DNA of 64,000 nucleotides from Petrosia ficiformis (lineage: Eukaryota; Porifera; Demospongiae; Haplosclerida; Petrosiidae), in assembly GCA_947044365.1 (NCBI GenBank), contig OX345636.1, positions 48,276,896-48,340,895 of the forward strand, written 5' to 3'. Of the stretch, positions 57,220 to 64,000 are shown one piece after another; the first letter of the stretch is position 1; each line of letters starts with the position of its first letter. The translations under genes and the position numbers were made by a program. The notes below the pieces were generated by a model that did not search any database, was not told the origin of the DNA, and saw only the letters and a program-made list of their open reading frames with translations.

Positions 57220-57490
57220 TTTTTAATGATGGAAGGATAGACAAATTTGATGGTGACAAAGTCTGTATATCGAAACAATGGATCATTTCTTCACAGCAAC
57301 ATCTATCATCGAGGAAGGGAAGCAGAAAGCAGTATTTCTCACTGTCATTGGTGCATCATTGTACACCAAGTCATTTACATCTGTGTATATATATACTTCA
57401 GCACCAAAAGAATGGAAACGTACTAAAGTTGTAACTTGTAAATCATGTATAACTCTCACAAACAGCCCAAAGTTGAGTTTACTTCGCTGA
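57220..57490 (+). pseudogene. Ty3/gypsy-like Gag fragment
   Basis: DHFFTATSIIEEGKQKAVFL followed by TVIGASLYTKSF resembles the N-terminal Gag block of Ty3/gypsy elements (FF.AN.I......A.FL..IG...Y). Only this piece is present; no protease or polymerase follows. Confidence 0.5.
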
Positions 57491-57640
57491 AAAATAATCA
57501 TCCTCGAATATCCTCAATGCCCCACCTCACACTAAACATTTGCAAACCACAAACATTTTTTCCTGGTGGCAAACTGCGGCCTATCCGGAATGCGAGGCTA
57601 TATAATGCTAACTTCAATCGAGTAAAACAGATCTACTGAA

Positions 57641-59984
57641 ATGAGTTACAAACTTAGTTATCTACATGGTTTACCATACAACCCAGATATACCTGAAGAC
57701 AGACTAGATGAGTTGGCGAAGTTTCCTTTGAGACAAGATGACCTATTCATTGTTACATATCCTAAATCTGGCACAACATGGACTCAGCAAATAGTGAAAA
57801 TGATTAAAATGAGAGCAATAGATGATAATATACCAATATCTCACTATATTCCATGGCTAGAACAACCTGCTATTAATATAGAGGTATGCTATAAATAACT
57901 ATTTTTGTATTGCAATATAAGTATCTTCAACTTGATACAACAGTCTGGTATTAGTTGAAAGGCAAGCAGAATGTAAGATAGCATCCTTGATATTACTACA
58001 ACTATGTAAACTAAAATAGCTAAAATTAATGAATAAAACAATCATAATTTAACCATAGAATTTGTCTTTAAAAGACGATAGCTACCTTTTCACAGGAATG
58101 ATTCACTATGCAGACCAGAATTGGGAAGTCTCTCCTTCGCCAAAATCTTACAGAAACATCATAATTATGTTGGTTTTAAAAAGTCAGAAGACCAACAATA
58201 ACAGTTAAAACTAAACAGTGAACTTTCACTTAATGATATTGTAATGCATAATTCATAATTTACATGTGGTCTAATTTGCATGCCGCCAAGACTATATATA
58301 TATATATAGCACCTGGATTCATTTGCTAGGACAGAAACATTAACTCGATAATAAGATCAGACCTACAATCTAATCTCAAAAGGGGAGAAGTCTGGCTCAT
58401 GAGGCTAGTCAAAGTCCTGTCAATCAAATATAAATTTAACTGCCATAACTTGTAATTAGAAAGCATAAAACTTCCTACTAACATTATTATACTGTACACA
58501 ATATTTATTATTTAGGAGGTTTCAGGTTTCTGTTTGTGCATGGTGTAGTAATAAGAAGTAATTAATACTGATACAACATCCTGCATCAAGTCTGAGTTTG
58601 TTTCTAAGAATAACATTTATGATACAAGTTAATTATTACATCCATAAAACATATTATATATTTCATAAGAATGAGACAGAATGAGTAACGGATAGTTCGC
58701 CTGTAGGCTAAACTGGATTGCCTCCGGAGTCGTGAAATTATTTATAGTTTCTATTAAGATTGAGGAAATATTTGTGTAAATAATCACAGCTTCCAAGGCT
58801 ACAATGAAGACATGAAATTTATAATGAATAATGACGTTTATGTATGCATGTATGTATGCATGTATGTATGTTGTGTTAGTTTTATGTACTGTTGATATGC
58901 ATTTCACTTACCACTACTGAAGAAGACTATATACTATAAAACAGTCCAAATGTCTATTACTTATATATAATGATAAATTAGTTGGCGTCAAATTTAAAGC
59001 AAAAGGAATAATAATTATTATGTCTAACACAAACTACTCAACCCTTAGCTGTATCATAATTCATAGGTATGCCAATTATGTATATGTAGCAAAGAATGTT
59101 GATGCCCACACATTGTGAGTTGTTAAACAACTTGTATTGACTAAACTGATATAAACATTAAACACATCTCTTGATTCAAAATAACATGAAAAAATTAATT
59201 ATTCCTTTAGAACCTCTCTTCGCCTCGTACTTTCAAATGTCATGCTACCTATGAATTAATGCCAGGAGGTGAACCTGAAAGATCTATTGCTAAATATATT
59301 TATGTTGCTAGGAATCCAAAGGACACTGCTGTGTCGCTTTATCATCATGCTCATAGTATGAAACTATATCGATTTAATGGGGACTGGAACACATTTTTCG
59401 AACTGTTTGTTGCTGGAAAAGTGAATGGAGGTGTGTGGTTCAAGCATGTACTGGAATGGTGGAAACATAAAGGTTTGTACCTCTTCAATCCGTTATCTGT
59501 TTTGCTCTTTAACAAATATGAAAGTCTACAGATTGGTATCACAGGGTCAATATTGGGATATCTAGTGTTATATAACATTGATTTTTATATTCTATATAGT
59601 ACTGTATCAATGCCTCTCTAGTCTAATTTAGTTTCATTGTCTTCACATGCAGATGCAAGCAATATTCTCTTTCTGAAGTATGAAGACATGAAGAAAGACT
59701 TAAAAGCAGCAGTTGAAAAAATAGCTGAATTCATTGATATTCGATTGGAGCCTGATATTACAGATAAAATTGTGTCACAATGCAGTTTTGACAGCATGAA
59801 ACATAACCCAGCCGTGAATTATTTATGGTATTCTGATAAACGAAAAGAAGGATCAGAACCCTGGATTAGGAAAGGTATGATTGGTGACTGGAAGAACTAT
59901 TTCACTGAAGAGCAATCATTACAATACGATGAAGAATATAGAAGAATTATGTCAGGAACAGGACTTGACTTTCAATTTCAATAA
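57641..59984 (+). CDS. Cytosolic sulfotransferase (SULT family)
   Basis: Three exons: 57641-57883, 59211-59472 and 59653-59984; 278 residues, near the usual length of about 290. Transfers sulfate from PAPS to hydroxyl or amine groups of small molecules. The 5'-phosphosulfate loop TYPKSGTTW lies at 39-47, the catalytic base His92 in FKCHATYE, and the 3'-phosphate site at Arg115 and Ser123 in YVARNPKDTAVS. The C-terminal signature is RKGMIGDWKNYFT. Splice phases are 0 and 1, with consensus GT-AG borders. All active-site motifs are kept, so it looks functional. Substrate cannot be inferred. It is divergently oriented to the RUN/SH3 gene. Confidence 0.93.
57884..59210. other. Sulfotransferase intron 1
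   Basis: AT-rich, with a (TGTATGCA)n-like run near 58840-58870 and almost no TACATG words. No other gene is seen. Confidence 0.6.
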
Positions 59985-61461
59985 TAATAATTATAGTAAT
60001 TAATAGCAGTCTGTATTCATTATTATCTTTTTTTATCAGATTTTTTAACACAGCATACAATTATTATAATTATTTTATAGTGTAATGTAAAAATAATTAT
60101 GGTTGCTACAGTTGCAATTTTATTGATGTTGATGTCTACATGGATATAAATGCAGAAACAAAGAATTTTACAACATTATAATTTTATCATCGATATCTAT
60201 TAACTTCAAAGCTTACTTCAATAGCTAATTTCAAACAACCATCTAACTTAGCTTTCATGAAAGCAAAGCTAGGAAGATATAATTATATTATATAGGTTTT
60301 GAGGTTTGAGCTATATATAATAAAATGATATATAGTTGGTATGAAATTGTTATGTCCCTCATGCATGTGTGTTCATGCATATGCCATGCATCCTCTTGAC
60401 ATCATTTCCCTAATTTATTAACCTTTGATTTTTTACGTATAATAATTATATATAGTATGATTTGTTGTGGTCCAAACTTCAACTTTTGATCTGTACATAA
60501 TATAACCTAAAGGGGTAAGTTCAAAATGTCCTGTAGAGTTTTTTTTTTTTCTTACTAGTACTGTACTGTTCTCACTCCAAATCATGATGTGTGCATTAAT
60601 GAGTTAAGAAAGGAGTACCATGCATAACTTTGAGCTCCCTCACCCATAATGTCCCATTCTGGTCGCTGTAACCTCAGTACAAATAACTGTAACTAAACTA
60701 CAATCAGTCTATAAACTTTATAGCATCATAACACTACAAAAACTAAAGGGTCAAAGTAACTTTTCGAGGTTAAATTAAATAAATTAATATAATACTATTT
60801 CTACTTATTGTAAGTCATTTCAACCTATTATCATTGAAATAACCTCTGTGTTTGTTTTAACTACATGAATTTATATTAACTTAAAATAATGTTATTTTAA
60901 ACATTTATTTTACCTAAAAACAATGGAATAAAAATTAGATACAAATGTGCTACAGAAATGGTAGTATTAACAATTAATAAATAGGTGTTTTAGCACTTAT
61001 TATATTGAAGTCAACCATAATAAAAGTAAACTTTATAAATAGTTGGATACCAAATTTTTAAAATTTTACATTCTACATTTACAATTTGTACATGCAGATA
61101 CTACTGGGTAAAATAGAGGAAATCATTGAAATAGATGTCCAAACAAACCAAGGAGTGCATGGATGCATAGTCAAACCTTGGCACGTTACAGATATAATGT
61201 TTCAAGGATGTGATGTTCTAATAACTATATGTATGTAGAGCAAACAAAAAAATGAGATTATTATGTATAATTAAGTTTGCATGTAATAATTATATTTATT
61301 GACAAAATTTCATCAAATAAAATCCATTTCTTTTTTGTGAATATTAAGAATAAAAATGGACAACTCTGATGTGCAATCTTCTTTTTAACTGCATGTGATG
61401 TGTATACATGAAGGAATTTTTCATGACATAATTATAGTATGTATATTTGTATACACATACA
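59985..61461. other. Intergenic, no gene supported
   Basis: AT-rich. A short open stretch at about 61095-61230 (LLGKIEEIIEIDVQTNQGVH) follows an AG but has no recognisable family. Confidence 0.4.
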
Positions 61462-64000
61462 TTAATAAATATATGGTAATGTTATATACAGGGTTTTGTC
61501 TGATAATATAAAACTTGAATTAGCATGAAGAGGACGGTGATCAGCTAGTGTGTGTGCATTCACTGCGATAAGGGTGCCATGAGTGTTGATTTCGTAAGAG
61601 TTATAGTGAGGATGAAAAACATGGCCATGGTATTCTTGGACACAAAGGACAATTGTTTGTTCGACAGTTATTATGTCGTGCACTTTACCAAAAATTGGTT
61701 TCATGACATCATACTGAAGTATGACATACACACCCTTACTTAAACGAGAACTTTGGAGTTGAACCCAATTTGGGTGTTCAACAACTGATTCTAACGTAAG
61801 ATAAGGAATGAGTTCTAAAACTTTGTTGATGACAAAGCTTTCCTCCTCATTCAAGGGACAGGCAGTAAATTTTGTGCTCGACTCAAATTTTGGTCTAAGC
61901 ATATGTGAATCAGACTGTATCTGATGGCAAAGCCAAAATTGATGCTTCTTTGCTACTGTTTTGCTCAAATTCTTGTAGTTGCTACGCCGGGAGACCCTCT
62001 TTACAAAGCTGAGTTTTGATTCTTGTCTCATATTCCACGACTGAATTAGTGGGCCTAGTCTTTCAATCTGAGATGGGTAATGTAACATGTAGTGTTGCTT
62101 TGGTATCACATTTTTTTCGGGGTATAACTGTTGAAACAAGGCAAGTTTTTCCTCAATCAGTACTCTAAGGTAAGCAACAGTGTCAGGCAAACACAATGGT
62201 GAAACTGCTATGCTACAAATTTTGAGAAGTACTAGAAATGAATACCAGTGTTGGTCATCATGTGGTATTTTGTCAGCAATCAGCAAAGGTAACTCCTTAA
62301 TAAGAGTCATCATTTGAGAAGCTGATTGTCTAATCTTAACAGTAGGGGTGCTAACAACTTTGGGATCAATTAGAATAGGATTGTTGCTATGAAAATCATA
62401 CACCTCAATTCTTTCATTCAGTTCCTGTATTGTAAAGTAATTAGCATGAACACAATGACACAACAATAACTATAATTCATAAGGCACCACACCTTCAAAA
62501 AGGTCATGCATAATGTCATGAGGAAGTCCATCAATGACAGAATAGCCAGGGACTTCTTCAAGCTTTGACAGTCGGGTTATTCCATAATTTGTGGAGTAAT
62601 GATCACGAAGGGGACCTGTTAAGTGACAACTCTGTTCAAAATGAGATTCTGTAGTCCTTAGGGTGCAGTTACTTTCTAACCAACATGTTTTCAGTTGTGG
62701 AGTTGTTATCATGCATGAACGACATATCCGTAAGGCAAAAGACATGCTGCCTTTGAACCCACCGATTGCATGAGCTGCAAGTGTATCGGCCAAAAAAACA
62801 AGAAGAGTTCCATAAAATGTACGGTTAACTCCACCAATGGAAACAGTGATTCCATTGCAATAAAGAATTTTAAGGTCTTCAACGAAAGGTGCTAAAAATG
62901 TATCTATACCATGCTTGACAATGTCATTGTACTTTGCAACAGCAAAAAGGTGGATTGCTTTAAAAGTTGATCGAAATTGAGGCCTGACATTTCCAAGATA
63001 AAAAAACATGCACCCTAGTTTGTGCTTTTTTACATATGATCCTATTGGGTTTACAACTTCCAATTCATCGTAGTATCCTATAATTTGCAAGGCAAATGGA
63101 TCTGTACTGAACAATGGATGGGATTTATATAATGTGCCATCACAAAAATCACTCAGATAACCATCAGAATCTTGTGCATGATGGGGATTGAGTAATTCAG
63201 CTTGAAAGTCCTCAAGCTCCAGGAGAGTTTTTAGACTTTGGAGTAAAGGTACATAATAAAACTTGTCTGTCCTGCTGACCTTCCTTCTTTTGTGGCCACT
63301 AAACTGATTGACATAATAGGGTTCTCCGAAGGGTAGTTCTGTCGGATCCTGAATGAAAATAGTATTGTATTTATAACCTGAAATGACCTCATGAAGAAGT
63401 ACTTGATAATGACAATACTAATTCTAAAAATATAGTCTTTAAGAAGATTGTTTCAGCACTAGATTTGGCTTTTTTGTCATTAGGATGGCTTCTGGTTTAA
63501 TATCTAATACCCATATAAGGTGGTATTTTATATAATTATATACCTCTTAATCATAGCCTAATTTCCAATATTACTTTCTAATTAAATGAAAATTTAATTA
63601 CAGTATGCAATCTGTACAAATTCTCCATTGAAAGTTTTCTATCCCACAAGACTTATCACGAATTACATTCTCATTTAATTAAAAAAAAAAACTTTTTCAC
63701 AGGGAATTATATACAAAAAGCATCAGGGAACCATATATAAATTATAAGCCATCCTTACCAAGTATCCCAAGTGCTCAGTGCAAAACTTCTCAAAGAGATA
63801 GTTATTGTGTATGTTTCGAAAAGGATCTGGATCTTTGTCCAATACCTGTGCTATTCCAGGAATACGTTTGAGACTCATCCCTGCACTTTCCAATGTCGCT
63901 TTTACACCTTCTTTTATCTCATCTACTGTATGTTTACAAAGGTTCTTACAGCCCATCATTACATCTGAGATGGCAATTTGAGAGATTTGGCGACCTTCTC
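61462..64000 (-). pseudogene. CACTA/TNP2-like transposon protein with an in-frame stop, partial
   Basis: Exon from beyond 64000 to 63759, then 63348-61462, with a GT-AG intron joining HLGYL to DPTELPFG in phase. Contains a long conserved block ending GLPHDIMHDLFEGVVPYEL, the hallmark of En/Spm-like TNP2 proteins in invertebrates. Then a TAG (62470-62472) interrupts before LLLCHCVHANYFTIQELNER; reading resumes in the same frame to a stop at 61462. The domain order is otherwise intact. The 5' part lies outside the window. Confidence 0.75.

Overview
This is a eukaryotic, AT-rich window with split genes, GT-AG introns and dense repeats. Two genes encode short collagens with a cysteine-rich C-terminal domain of the sponge short-chain collagen C4 (spongin) type. 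Together with the sea of TACATG-type words in introns, this points to a demosponge, probably Amphimedon-like. The organism is inferred; no marker gene proves it.

The backbone is one minus-strand gene of about 42 kb (56226 down to 13885). I assembled it as 24 exons with compatible splice phases; they sum to 3630 bases (1209 codons plus stop). The predicted protein has an N-terminal PH domain, a ubiquitin/RA-like segment, a long low-complexity middle, a RUN domain and a C-terminal SH3 domain. The RUN and SH3 parts resemble RUSC1/RUSC2. A complete plus-strand collagen gene (24091-25455) sits inside one of its introns.

Positions 1-8590 are a diverged partial copy of 23780-33872. The copy carries a second intact collagen gene (391-1713), a dead Crypton/QRICH1-like fragment and three broken copies of exons 15-17 of the large gene. 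Between this copy and the 3' end of the large gene lie a LINE fragment (9374-10160) and a LARGE-like glycosyltransferase with three frameshifts (11093-12987).

The right end is different in texture. It has almost no TACATG words, an intact three-exon cytosolic sulfotransferase gene (57641-59984), remnants of a PHD-finger element and of a gypsy-like Gag, and a minus-strand CACTA/TNP2-like transposon protein (61462 to beyond 64000) with one in-frame stop.

Mobile DNA is abundant: an intact Tc1-type element (35165-37134) with its empty site visible in the neighbouring tandem repeat, tRNA-derived SINEs, several MITE families, a hAT/BED fragment, and minisatellites with 23, 30, 32, 60, 71, 79 and 94 bp units. 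The most unusual signal is that duplicated sequences differ by small insertions that turn a TA into TACATGTA, TACATTGTA or longer words. These look like Tc1-type excision footprints and may have seeded the TACATG repeats that fill the first 55 kb.
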